Origin: Pseudomonas sp. GL-B-19
GTDB taxonomy: Bacteria > Pseudomonadota > Gammaproteobacteria > Pseudomonadales > Pseudomonadaceae
DNA length: 64,000 nt
Direction of reading: 5' to 3'
Assembly (NCBI RefSeq): GCF_019956415.1
Contig: NZ_JAHBDK010000017.1
Span: 1 to 64,000, forward strand
Below are positions 46,879 through 55,761 of the stretch, piece after piece (position 1 is the stretch's first letter; the number at the start of each line of letters is the position of its first letter). The notes beneath the pieces were generated by a model. It had not been told where the DNA came from and made no database searches. It was given only the letters and a program-made list of their open reading frames with translations. The position numbers and the translations under genes are program-made.

Positions 46879-47526
46879 CTAAGGTGCCAGACGTTCAAGA
46901 ATCCAGTCGGCGCCCTGTAAGCGGTAGTTGAGGCGATCATGCAGGCGGCTCGCGCGACCTTGCCAGAATTCGATGCGCTCCGGCAGCAAGCGGTAACCGC
47001 CCCAGTGATCTGGGCAGTGTGGCGCAGTGTCGCTGAAACGTTGTTCGGTGTTCTTGAGCAGAGCTTCCAGTTCCGCACGATCCGCAATCACCTGGCTCTG
47101 CGGTGAAGCCCAGGCACCAAGTCGGCTGCCCAACGGACGAACCTGGAAATAGGCGTCGGACTCTTCAGGCGTGACCTTCACCACCCGACCTTCGATGCGC
47201 ACTTGGCGCTCCAGGGCCGGCCAGAAAAAGGTCATGGCTGCGAACGGATTCGCCGCCAGATGCTGTCCCTTGGCACTTTCGTAATTGGTGAAGAACGTAA
47301 AGCCCTGTGCGTCCAAACCTTTGAGCAACAGAATGCGGCAATGTGGCCGACCATCCTGATCGACCGTCGCCAAGGTCATGGCGTTAGCCTCCACCGGCGC
47401 TTGCTCGGTTTTCACCGCATCGGCAAACCACTGGTGGAACAGCCCGAACGGCTCAGCCGGGGCTTGAGCCTCGGTCAGGCCATCACGGGTGTAGTCACGA
47501 CGCATATCAGCCAGGCGCTGGGTCAT
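46879..47526 (-). CDS. pdxH: pyridoxamine 5'-phosphate oxidase
   Basis: 215 residues, the normal PdxH length. FMN enzyme that makes pyridoxal 5'-phosphate. Marks: [58 protein letters not shown] and the C-terminal [15 protein letters not shown]. It lies 24 bases after the OmpA-like gene on the same strand and may be co-transcribed. Confidence 0.96.
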   Translation of the reverse strand: MTQRLADMRRDYTRDGLTEAQAPAEPFGLFHQWFADAVKTEQAPVEANAMTLATVDQDGRPHCRILLLKGLDAQGFTFFTNYESAKGQHLAANPFAAMTFFWPALERQVRIEGRVVKVTPEESDAYFQVRPLGSRLGAWASPQSQVIADRAELEALLKNTEQRFSDTAPHCPDHWGGYRLLPERIEFWQGRASRLHDRLNYRLQGADWILERLAP

Positions 47527-47550
47527 GGCGCATTCCTTTTGGTTAACGAA

Positions 47551-48543
47551 TCACTTTTTGGTGGCGTCAGCGGCGACGTCGGCTTTCTTGGTGTCGGCAG
47601 CCGCTTTGGCCGGAGTCGTTTTCTTCGCCGGCGTTGCGGTTTTAGCCGGCGCTTTCTTGGCGGTGGCTTTGCTGGCCGGGGCCTTTTTCGTGGCAGGTAC
47701 AGCCGCTTTCTTCGCGGCAGGCGCCGGGGTGACCGGTTTGGCCGGGGTGGCCACTGGCTTGATGTCCTTGGCTGCGACCGTGGACACTGGCGCCGGGGCC
47801 GGCATGTTGTACTTGGCTAGCAGCGCCACCATGGTGTTTTGCGGAGTCACCAGCAATTCCACGCGACGGTTCAAGGCACGACCTTCGACACTGTCGTTAG
47901 CCGCACGCGGGGCGTCACCGCCCATGCCGCGGAGCATCAGGCGATCACGCTGCAAACCGCTGAGGCGGAAAATCGCGGCCACTGCTTGAGCACGTTCCTG
48001 GCTCAGTTTCACGTTGGCCGGTGCGGCGCCCGACGTATCACTGTGGCCCAGGACCAGAACGGCCGTTTTCGGGTCGACTTCGAGGATTTTCGCAACACGG
48101 GTGAACGGGCCGAGGGTGACCGGCAGCAGCATGGCCGGACGATCCGGGTTGAACGAGCCTTCTACCGGCGCGATGACCACCAATACGTTTTCACGGCGCT
48201 CAAGTTTCAGGTTGCTGTCCTTGATCGCTTCGCGCAGGCGCGGCTCGTACTCATCGAGCCAGGCCTGGGTGACTTTTGGGTCTGGCATCGGCACGGCTTT
48301 GGCGGCGCTCTTCTCGCTGCCGCCGAACGGCCAATACCAAGGGCTGGTGCTTTCGGTTTTTGCAACCGGGGCAGTAGCAGCAGGCTTCAGTGGGACCGGG
48401 GCCGGGGTGGGTTCTTTAGCGGCGACTTTGTCGGAGGAGCCGAACGGCCACCAGCTGCCGCCATCGGAATCACTTTGTGGGGTCTGTGCGCAACCGGTGA
48501 TTGCGAAGCACAGGGCCAGGGCGAGAGTTGGTTTGGATGACAT
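47551..48543 (-). CDS. OmpA-domain lipoprotein with lysine/alanine-rich histone H1-like tail
   Basis: 330 residues from ATG 48543. Lipobox AITGC (Cys18), a linker with two SPWYWPFGGSE-type repeats (first copy SWWPFGSSD), then the OmpA peptidoglycan-binding domain (AVLVLGHSDTSGA, LSQERAQAVAAIFRLSGL, AANDSVEGRALNRRVELLV, about 120-245). The last 75 residues are almost only Lys, Ala, Pro and Thr (KKAPASKATAKKAPAKTA), like AlgP and eukaryotic H1 tails. In the periplasm such a tail may bind anionic polymers. It precedes pdxH. Confidence 0.85.
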   Translation of the reverse strand: MSSKPTLALALCFAITGCAQTPQSDSDGGSWWPFGSSDKVAAKEPTPAPVPLKPAATAPVAKTESTSPWYWPFGGSEKSAAKAVPMPDPKVTQAWLDEYEPRLREAIKDSNLKLERRENVLVVIAPVEGSFNPDRPAMLLPVTLGPFTRVAKILEVDPKTAVLVLGHSDTSGAAPANVKLSQERAQAVAAIFRLSGLQRDRLMLRGMGGDAPRAANDSVEGRALNRRVELLVTPQNTMVALLAKYNMPAPAPVSTVAAKDIKPVATPAKPVTPAPAAKKAAVPATKKAPASKATAKKAPAKTATPAKKTTPAKAAADTKKADVAADATKK

Positions 48544-48619
48544 TGGATATCCACAAAGTTGAAGTAATGAAAAGTCAGACCAGATCGGCCCGCACAAACT
48601 GACGCTTTGAAACAGAAAA

Positions 48620-48652
48620 GGCTGCCGGGTTCCGTTCTGGAACCCGGCAGCC
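48620..48652 (-). terminator. terminator of the serine hydrolase gene
   Basis: GGCTGCCGGGTTCC and GGAACCCGGCAGCC form a 14-bp stem; on the minus strand TTTT follows. It lies five bases past the stop at 48657. Confidence 0.88.
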
Positions 48653-48656
48653 GGTT

Positions 48657-49808
48657 TTACAGACAAGTGGCCAGTACTCGCGCAAGGTTTTGCGCGCGTG
48701 GATCCATCAAGACGTACGGCCCCAGGGTATTTGTCACAAAACCGAAGGCCACATCGCGTTCCGGGTCAGCAAAACCGATGGAGCCGCCAGCGCCCGGATG
48801 ACCGAACGCACGTGGGCCGAGGCCGTAAGTGGCATTAGGTACGTCCGGTTGATCGAGCATGCAACCCAGACCGAATCGGGTCCGGGTCAATAAAGTCTTG
48901 TCGTCGCCGAGACTGTGTTCGCGGGTCAGCTCATCGAGCATTTCGCTTTCCAGCAGGCTGCCATCGAGCAGGCCGGCGTAGAAACCTGCCAGGCTGCGCG
49001 CATTGCCATGGCCGTTGGCGGCGGGTTGCTGCATGCGCCGCCACTCGGGCTTGTTGGTACTGGTCATGATCGACGGCGGATTGGTAAAGGCGCGGGTGGT
49101 CATTGCAGTTGGCTCGCGCATGGTTACTTGCAACAAGCGCTGGGCGGCGGCATCGCCGACGTTACCCTTGCCACGGGCGATGTGCGCCACGCGATGGAAC
49201 TCTTCATCGGCCAGGCCGACGTGAAAATCCAGCCCCAATGGCTTCGCAATCCGCGCCACGATGGACTCGCCCGGCCCACGACCGTCGGCGCGGCGCAGCA
49301 ACTCGCCCACCAGCCAGCCGTATGTGATCGCGGCATAGCCGTGGCCTTGACCCGGCGTCCACCACGGTGCTTCGGCCGCCAGGGCATCGACCATGGTTTG
49401 CCAATCGTAAAGCGCTTCCGGCGCCAGCAATTCGCGCAACGCCGGCAAGCCTGCCTGATGGCAGAGCAACTGACGCAGGGTCACGGATTCTTTGCCAGCC
49501 GCGGCAAATTCGGGCCAGTAGCGGGCAACCGGTGCGTCCAGTTGCAACTTGCCTTCAGCGACCAATTGCAGGGCCGTAACGGCGGTGAACGTCTTGGTGC
49601 AGGAGAACAGGTTGGCGATGGTGTCGCTGTGCCAGGCTTCGCTGCCGTCCTTGTCGCAGGTGCCGGACCAGAGGTCGAGGACGGTTTCGCCACCGATCTG
49701 GATGCACAAGGCTGCGCCACGTTCCTGAGGATCGTCGAACAGCGCCGCGAAAGCTTCGCGCACCGCTTCGAACTTAAGCTCGTAATGACCCTGAATCTGC
49801 ACCCGCAT
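48657..49808 (-). CDS. serine beta-lactamase-fold hydrolase (EstB-like, class C related)
   Basis: 383 residues from ATG 49808 with GGGAG upstream; longer starts lack a site. Catalytic SxxK in LFSCTKTFTAVTAL (near residue 70), the Tyr motif in AITYGWLVGEL and a late HPGAGGSIGFADPE region. Family members are esterases, D-aminopeptidases or beta-lactam-binding hydrolases; a true AmpC role is unlikely because no signal peptide is seen. Substrate unknown. Confidence 0.85.
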   Translation of the reverse strand: MRVQIQGHYELKFEAVREAFAALFDDPQERGAALCIQIGGETVLDLWSGTCDKDGSEAWHSDTIANLFSCTKTFTAVTALQLVAEGKLQLDAPVARYWPEFAAAGKESVTLRQLLCHQAGLPALRELLAPEALYDWQTMVDALAAEAPWWTPGQGHGYAAITYGWLVGELLRRADGRGPGESIVARIAKPLGLDFHVGLADEEFHRVAHIARGKGNVGDAAAQRLLQVTMREPTAMTTRAFTNPPSIMTSTNKPEWRRMQQPAANGHGNARSLAGFYAGLLDGSLLESEMLDELTREHSLGDDKTLLTRTRFGLGCMLDQPDVPNATYGLGPRAFGHPGAGGSIGFADPERDVAFGFVTNTLGPYVLMDPRAQNLARVLATCL

Positions 49809-49938
49809 TGCTCCCGGATAATCGCTATACAAAGTGGCCCGCATTGTTCCAGCCCTTGAGGGTTTTGGGAACAGGGCTGGGCCGGGCGGTCGGTTGACCA
49901 TGGATTGGATCAGAAATGTTTGGCGACTTGGCGGACGT

Positions 49939-50032
49939 CATCGCGAGCAGGTCGAATCGTCGCACCGTCGCTCCCACACTGGATCTCAGTCACACCAAAG
50001 CCCCCCTGTGGGAGCGAGCCTGCTCGCGATGA
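49939..50032. repeat. REP pair, left copy interrupted
   Basis: The right copy (50007-50032) is intact type A. The left (49939-49978) carries about 15 extra bases (GTCGAATCGTCGCACC) inside the REP core, breaking the long arm. Confidence 0.75.
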
Positions 50033-50053
50033 ACGATGACTCGGTTTCAGTTC

Positions 50054-52564
50054 TTAATGACCATTACCCGAATGCCCACCCGCATGCCCGACGCCCTTCC
50101 CCGGGCCTTTGCCGGCCTCGGCCTTTCTGCCACCTTCGGCATCGTGGCTGGCTTTGTCGGCCTCGGCCGCCGCTTTCTCGGCTGCTTTGCCCAACTGGTC
50201 GACAGTCGCCAGGTTGCTCTTGCGCACAGACTCGACAAACCCCTGGAACGGCAGATCGGTGATGCCCACCAGACCAAAGTGACCATTCTCACCATCCAGC
50301 AAACGCCCGGTCACGGGTTGGTCCAGGTACTGGAACCAGTGCACACCGACAATCGAAGGTTCGCTCAGCGCTTGTTTAAGGAAGTTCGCGTAGGCCGGCC
50401 CACGGTCTTCTTCCTTCGCCAGTTGTGTCACACCGCCCCAGAACGGGCCGCGATCCGTCGAGCCGAAGTTGAATTCGGTGATCAGCACCGGTTTGTCGAG
50501 GCTGCGTAACTTGGCGAAGTCGTAACCGTCCTGCGGTTTCAGGGTGTACATGTTAAAGCTCAACACGTCGCAATACTGGGCGCAGGAGGCCACGGCTTCC
50601 GGGGTGCTGATGGCGAAGCGGCCGCCCAGCAACAGCTGGTTCGGCGCATGCCACTTGAGCGAATCGGAGATGGTTTTGAAATAGGTGTCGGCGAAGACCT
50701 TCTGGAAGTATTTGAAGTCGGCCTCGATTTCCGGGTGTTCAGCGCTGGGCAGCGGCGGCACGAAGCCCGGGTCTTCCATCAATTCCCACGCCGGCAAGTC
50801 AATGCCCCACGCTTTGGACAGCCCCGCCTGATTGCGATATTTGTCCCGCAGTTGCTTGAGAAACGCACGTTTGGCCGGCACGTCGGTGGTCATTTTCAAG
50901 GTGCCGTAAGCCAAGGCGTAACGGGCTTTCGGGTCATCACCGGGACCGGCCCAGGCCAATTCGTTGTCGGCGTAGTAGCCGATCAGCCACGGATCGTCGC
51001 GGTGGTCGCGGGCGGCAATGGCCACGGCACGTTCGGTGGCCATTGCGAAACGCGGATCGAACGGGTCGGGCATGCCGCCCCACCAGTCGGTGCCGGTGCT
51101 GATGCTCGCGTAATCGCCGACGATCGACAGCGGCAAGGTGTAGGGCACTCGATCAGCATTGCCTAGCGCCGCAGCGCTCCAATTGCCAATGGTGTTGAAC
51201 CCCCAGGCTTGCAGGCGATCCAGGGTGTGGCCGGTCCAGCGTTGTTCATCCACCACCGCTTTGCAGGGTTCGGCCGGTTTGTTCTCAGCCGCTTTCGCCT
51301 CAGTCGCGTCGACGGCGCCAGTCTTGGCGGCTTCGGCAACACCGGCTTCGGCGGTCGACGGGATCACAGCTGGCTCGGCGGCCTTCTCGACCGTCGCTTC
51401 GACCGCGTCAGCCTTGGCCGCTGCGGCGACGCCAGCCTTGGTGTCGCTTCCCAATGCACAGGGTTCGCCATACAGACGTTGCAAGTTGGCGCCGTAAAAG
51501 TCGTACCAGCGACCGGCGTCGTAGCTACGGCCCTGATCGGCACCATTGCCCCCGCGGTTGCTACCTTCACCAAAATGATTGGCCAGCGCTTCGTCGGGTT
51601 TCGGCAGGGACTCGAACATCCACTCGCGACCGGCGACGTAAGTCTGGTTAACGTCCGGGGTCACAGTGTTGACCCCAAGCGAATAGAACGGATGCCCTTG
51701 CGGGGTCACCAGATACCAGCGACCGTCGCGCTTTTCGGTGCGGAAGAAACCGCTGGCCTTGAACGTCGGGCCTTTGGTCCAGCCACCGAAGGTGTCCAGG
51801 GATGATTTTTCGCGCTCGGTCAGCCAGGTTTTCAGTTGTTGCTGTTCCTTGGCTGCGGCGTTTTTGAGTTGTTCATCGCTGCTGACCTTTTCCGGCCATT
51901 TGGCCCGGGTCGACTGACCGTAAGCGTCCACCAATCCACCATAAACAGCCTGGATCACGGCCTCGCCGTCCTGTACGCCAAAACGTTCCAGCAAAATGTT
52001 CTGGGCGACTTTCGGTTGATCCATCGACAAGGTCACCGACACCACCTGACCACGATCCAGTTGCCCGGCGCTGCTGGCCAGCAAAATGCGCTGCCCGTCG
52101 ACCGTCATCGGCATGGGGGGCCCGGCTTTCATGCCTTGGCTCAAGGGTGAGCTTGCCACCAGCGGCACCAGCAAGGTTTGCGCAGGGCCGGCCGGTAAAT
52201 CGACACGACTGAACAGTGTCTTGCCGTCATTGCTCTGGATTTTTACGTAAAGGGTCACGGCCCAGTCCATCGCACTCTGAATCCGCAGGCTCATGACGCC
52301 CGACTGCGACCAGTCCCAGGCACCGCTTTGCGGCGTCAGTCGCAAACTCGGCTGCGCCACCGGGTTGAAAGTGACACGGCGCAAGACTTCGCCTTCGGCT
52401 GTTTGCTCCGCATTGGATTGCGGCAGGCTGGCATCCTGAGTCGTCACCTGGACCACATCGGCAGGGCGTACAAAGTTGAACAGCGTCTGTTGGCCGGCGG
52501 GGGCCGCCAGCAAAGGGGCTGTGAACATCAGGGCAAATACAGCGGGCAACGAACGGCGAATCAT
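50054..52564 (-). CDS. secreted GH50-like glycoside hydrolase
   Basis: 836 residues from ATG 52564. Signal peptide ends APLLAAPA (about residue 22). An N-terminal carbohydrate-binding-like beta domain, then a catalytic TIM barrel: TPQGHPFYSLGVNTV, YYADNELAW (acid/base Glu near 535) and VLITEFNFGSTDRG (nucleophile Glu near 697) fit clan GH-A and most closely GH50 beta-agarases. Residues 371-433 are an Ala/Glu/Lys low-complexity insert between two cysteines. The end is Gly/His/Lys rich. Agar is unlikely to be the substrate of a soil pseudomonad; a capsule or plant or algal galactan is possible. Monocistronic. Confidence 0.72.
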   Translation of the reverse strand: MIRRSLPAVFALMFTAPLLAAPAGQQTLFNFVRPADVVQVTTQDASLPQSNAEQTAEGEVLRRVTFNPVAQPSLRLTPQSGAWDWSQSGVMSLRIQSAMDWAVTLYVKIQSNDGKTLFSRVDLPAGPAQTLLVPLVASSPLSQGMKAGPPMPMTVDGQRILLASSAGQLDRGQVVSVTLSMDQPKVAQNILLERFGVQDGEAVIQAVYGGLVDAYGQSTRAKWPEKVSSDEQLKNAAAKEQQQLKTWLTEREKSSLDTFGGWTKGPTFKASGFFRTEKRDGRWYLVTPQGHPFYSLGVNTVTPDVNQTYVAGREWMFESLPKPDEALANHFGEGSNRGGNGADQGRSYDAGRWYDFYGANLQRLYGEPCALGSDTKAGVAAAAKADAVEATVEKAAEPAVIPSTAEAGVAEAAKTGAVDATEAKAAENKPAEPCKAVVDEQRWTGHTLDRLQAWGFNTIGNWSAAALGNADRVPYTLPLSIVGDYASISTGTDWWGGMPDPFDPRFAMATERAVAIAARDHRDDPWLIGYYADNELAWAGPGDDPKARYALAYGTLKMTTDVPAKRAFLKQLRDKYRNQAGLSKAWGIDLPAWELMEDPGFVPPLPSAEHPEIEADFKYFQKVFADTYFKTISDSLKWHAPNQLLLGGRFAISTPEAVASCAQYCDVLSFNMYTLKPQDGYDFAKLRSLDKPVLITEFNFGSTDRGPFWGGVTQLAKEEDRGPAYANFLKQALSEPSIVGVHWFQYLDQPVTGRLLDGENGHFGLVGITDLPFQGFVESVRKSNLATVDQLGKAAEKAAAEADKASHDAEGGRKAEAGKGPGKGVGHAGGHSGNGH

Positions 52565-52659
52565 AGGAACGTGGATCTCCCTAACGACCTTCAATGGTCA
52601 GTGGAAAAGCGATGGTAGAGAGATAGACAACGCGGTGGGCAAATGTGCCCACCGGTGTA

Positions 52660-54804
52660 TCAGGAAATTTCGCGACGGAATGGCGGCAACGCATTGAGGA
52701 TGGCTTTGCCGTAGCGCTGGGTGACCAGACGTCGATCCAGCAAGGTGATGGTGCCGCGGTCTTCTTCGGTGCGCAGTAAGCGACCGCAGGCCTGGACCAG
52801 TTTCAGCGAGGCATCGGGCACGGAAATTTCCATGAACGGATTGCCGCCTCGGGCTTCGATCCATTCCGCCAGAGCCGCTTCGACGGGATCGTCCGGCACC
52901 GAGAACGGGATCTTCGCAATCACCACGTGCTCACAGTACGCGCCCGGCAAGTCGACCCCTTCGGCGAAACTCGCGAGGCCGAACAGCACACTGGAGTCCC
53001 CGCCATCGACGCGTGCCTTGTGCTTGTTCAATGTTTCCTGCTTCGACAGGTTGCCTTGAATGAACACTTGCTTGCGCCAGTCGCGGTCGAGGCCGTCGAA
53101 CACGTCCTGCATTTGCTTGCGGGAAGAGAACAACACCAGCGTACCCCGCGAGCCCTCAACCAGTTGCGGCAGATCACGAATGATCGCGGCCGTGTGAGCC
53201 GGTGCATCCCGCGGATCGGCTTTCAGATCCGGTACTCGCAGCACGCCGGCATCGGCGTGGTGGAACGGGCTTGGAACCACGGCGGTCACGGCTTTTTTCG
53301 GCAGGCCGGCGCGCATGCGGAAACGGTCGAAGGTGCCGAGGGCCGTCAGCGTTGCCGAGGTCACCAAGGCACCGTAAGCCACGTTCCACAGATTACGCCG
53401 GAGCATTTCCGCCGCGAGGATCGGGCTGGCGTTAACTTCGATGTCGAACAGCGAACCGCTTTCGGCCAACGTCAGCCAACGGGCCATGGGCGGGTTGTCT
53501 TCCGGGTCTTCAGCGGTGAACGCCACCCACAATTCCCAATTGCCCGAGGAACGGGACAACAGGCTGCCAAACAGCGGATACCACTCTTCGGCCTGATTGC
53601 TGGCGATGCCGATGTTGACCTCGCCGTCCATGCCTTCCTTGAGCAACTCGGTGAGCCGGGTGAACAGGTCGGTCAGACGGGCAAAGCCCTTCTTCAACTC
53701 GATGCCCATCTCGCGCATGTGCTCGGGAATCACCCCGCCAACGAATCGGTGACGCGGCCGCTCGCGACCTTCGACGTCTTCGCCGGGTTTGAAATCGGCG
53801 GCCTGTTCACAGGCGGTGAACATGAATTGCTGCTGGGTCTTGATCTCGCGGGCCAGTTCCGGCACTTGCTCGATCAGCTTGCCCAAGTCGCCGGGCAGCG
53901 GGTGCTGGGCGAGCAATTTGGTGAGGTTTTTCGCGGTGGTTTCCAGCCAGTCGGCGGTGGAACGCAGGCGCGTGTAATGGGCGAAGTGGCCGATGGCCTT
54001 GTCCGGCAGGTGGTGGCCTTCGTCGAAAACGTAGATGGTATCGCGCGGGTCCGGCAGAACGGCACCGCCGCCCAAGGCCAGGTCGGCCAGCACCATGTCG
54101 TGGTTGGTGACAATGACGTCGACCTTGCCCATGCCTTCGCGGGCCTTATAGAAGGCGCACTGGCCGAAGTTCGGACAATGACGGTTGGTGCATTGGCTGT
54201 GATCGGTGGTCAGACGCGCCCAGTCGGCGTCTTCCAGGGCCGTGGACCAACTGTCGCGGTCGCCGTCCCATTTATTGCCGGCGAGTTTTTCGATCATGCT
54301 GGTGAACAGCTTCTGACTGGCCTCGTCGACCTCGATCTTGAAGCCTTCTTCTTCGAACAACTGCGCGGTAGCGGTTTGTGCGTGGCCTTCCTGCAGCAGC
54401 ATGTCGAGCTTGGACAGGCACATGTAACGCCCACGTCCCTTGGCCAACGCGAAGCTGAAATTCAGCCCGCTGTTGCGCATCAGGTCAGGCAAATCCTTGT
54501 AGACGATCTGCTCTTGCAGGGCCACGGTGGCCGTGGCAATCACCAGGCGTTTGCCGGCAGCCTTGGCGGTCGGGATCGCCGCCAGGCTGTAGGCCACGGT
54601 TTTACCGGTACCGGTGCCGGCTTCCACCGCAACAATCGCGGGGTCGCCACTGCGCCGGCCTTCGTCGTCGGTGTCGATGTCACCGAGGACTTTGGCGATT
54701 TCGGCGATCATCAGGCGTTGGCCGTAGCGCGGCTTGAGGCTCTTGGCTTCGAGAAAACGCGAGTAGGCGCCCTGGATCGTGGTTTTGAGTTCGGTGCTGA
54801 TCAT
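52660..54804 (-). CDS. dinG: ATP-dependent DNA helicase, DinG type with Fe-S cluster
   Basis: 714 residues, the length of E. coli DinG. XPD-like superfamily 2 helicase: Walker A EAGTGTGKTVAYSLA at 61-75, DEGHH box, and four cluster cysteines at 129, 205, 210 and 216 (MCLSK, SQCTNRHCPNFGQCAF). C-terminal motif LVQACGRLLRTEEDRG. It unwinds forked DNA, D-loops and R-loops. No LexA box is seen upstream, but that region is short before the palindromic element. Confidence 0.93.
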   Translation of the reverse strand: MISTELKTTIQGAYSRFLEAKSLKPRYGQRLMIAEIAKVLGDIDTDDEGRRSGDPAIVAVEAGTGTGKTVAYSLAAIPTAKAAGKRLVIATATVALQEQIVYKDLPDLMRNSGLNFSFALAKGRGRYMCLSKLDMLLQEGHAQTATAQLFEEEGFKIEVDEASQKLFTSMIEKLAGNKWDGDRDSWSTALEDADWARLTTDHSQCTNRHCPNFGQCAFYKAREGMGKVDVIVTNHDMVLADLALGGGAVLPDPRDTIYVFDEGHHLPDKAIGHFAHYTRLRSTADWLETTAKNLTKLLAQHPLPGDLGKLIEQVPELAREIKTQQQFMFTACEQAADFKPGEDVEGRERPRHRFVGGVIPEHMREMGIELKKGFARLTDLFTRLTELLKEGMDGEVNIGIASNQAEEWYPLFGSLLSRSSGNWELWVAFTAEDPEDNPPMARWLTLAESGSLFDIEVNASPILAAEMLRRNLWNVAYGALVTSATLTALGTFDRFRMRAGLPKKAVTAVVPSPFHHADAGVLRVPDLKADPRDAPAHTAAIIRDLPQLVEGSRGTLVLFSSRKQMQDVFDGLDRDWRKQVFIQGNLSKQETLNKHKARVDGGDSSVLFGLASFAEGVDLPGAYCEHVVIAKIPFSVPDDPVEAALAEWIEARGGNPFMEISVPDASLKLVQACGRLLRTEEDRGTITLLDRRLVTQRYGKAILNALPPFRREIS

Positions 54805-54848
54805 GGATTGTCGGGCGCAAAAAACGCTGGATAAATTTTCAGTGGTTT

Positions 54849-55116
54849 GGGGGGCGTTCTCAATTAGTTTCCACGCCGCGTTGTCGCCTTAAAGCGGGCC
54901 AGGCAAGGCGCAGGCCGCTGGTAATGGTTGTTCCCTTTCCAAGGCCTGCAACGCAGGCTGGCCCGCTTTAAGGCACAACCCGAAGGGCCGGGTCTGCTGT
55001 TGTGCAGGGCTGCGTTGCTCGAAGCTTATTTGGAATGACCAAACCACGCTTCTCGCGCCTTGCCCTGCACAACAACAGACCCGGCGCGGCGCGGAAACTA
55101 ACTGAGAACGCCCCCC
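54849..55116. mobile_element. 268-bp nested palindromic element (MITE-like)
   Basis: Outer arms of 32 bases, 54849-54880 and 55085-55116, match with two differences (GGGGGGCGTTCTCA start). Between them stand two hairpins side by side: arms 54886-54902 and 54958-54974 (GCCTTAAAGCGGGCCAG, perfect) and arms 54988-55010 and 55062-55084 (CCGGGTCTGCTGTTGTGCAG start, one mismatch). No frame codes for a plausible protein. The layout suggests a non-autonomous mobile element or a structured RNA. I know no named family for it. Confidence 0.75.
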
Positions 55117-55171
55117 GAATGGGCAGCTATCATACCCCGCTAATTAATCCCGCGCAGAACGGAGTACCCCA

Positions 55172-55636
55172 ATGACACCTTTTGGCATCGTTTATACCCT
55201 GCATGTCCTGTCCGCCCTGGTGTGGGTGGGGGGCATGTTTTTCGCCTGGATGGTCTTGCGCCCCGCCGCAATGAAGACGCTGGAGGGCCCCGCCCGGTTG
55301 AAGCTGTGGGTGGAAGTGTTTCAAGGGTTTTTCCGCTGGGTCTGGGTCGCGGTGGTGCTGTTGCCGATCAGCGGTGTCGGCATGATTCATCTGCAACACA
55401 TCGGGTTCGAGACCGCGCCGCGCTATGTGCAGGTGATGATGGGGTTATACGTGGTGATGACCGCGCTGTTTATCCGGATTCAGGCATTGATGTTGCCGGA
55501 GTTGCGCACGGCGGTGACGGCACAGGATTGGCCGGCAGGGGCGGCGGTGCTAGGGAGAATCCGGCGGTTGGTGGGGATTAATCTGCTGGTGGGTTTGTTG
55601 CTGGTGGCGATTGCTGCGGCGCGACCTATCTTCTAA
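55172..55636 (+). CDS. CopD-family four-helix membrane protein
   Basis: 154 residues, four membrane segments. HVLSALVWVGGMFFAWMVLRPAA at the start, then FQGFFRWVWVAVVLLPISG, is typical of the short CopD-domain proteins. His in the first helix may bind copper or heme. It is not in a cop operon, so copper transport is only a family guess. Confidence 0.82.
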   Translation: MTPFGIVYTLHVLSALVWVGGMFFAWMVLRPAAMKTLEGPARLKLWVEVFQGFFRWVWVAVVLLPISGVGMIHLQHIGFETAPRYVQVMMGLYVVMTALFIRIQALMLPELRTAVTAQDWPAGAAVLGRIRRLVGINLLVGLLLVAIAAARPIF

Positions 55637-55658
55637 AAAAGTATTGTCTGATCGAATG

Positions 55659-55727
55659 CCATCGCGAGCAGGCTCGCTCCCACAGGGATCACACTATCCA
55701 TTGTGGGAGCGAGCCTGCTCGCGATGG
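55659..55727. repeat. REP pair (REPIN-like), type A
   Basis: Inverted copies 55659-55685 and 55702-55727 with a short 16-base loop. Confidence 0.9.
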
Positions 55728-55761
55728 GTATCGTTCAGTCGGCAAACCTTTCGGAAACTGC

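Noticed and set aside
54849..55116. The nested palindrome as a rho-independent terminator pair for the helicase or CopD-like gene
   Set aside because: The stems are far too long and lack T-runs; it also lies upstream, not downstream, of both genes.
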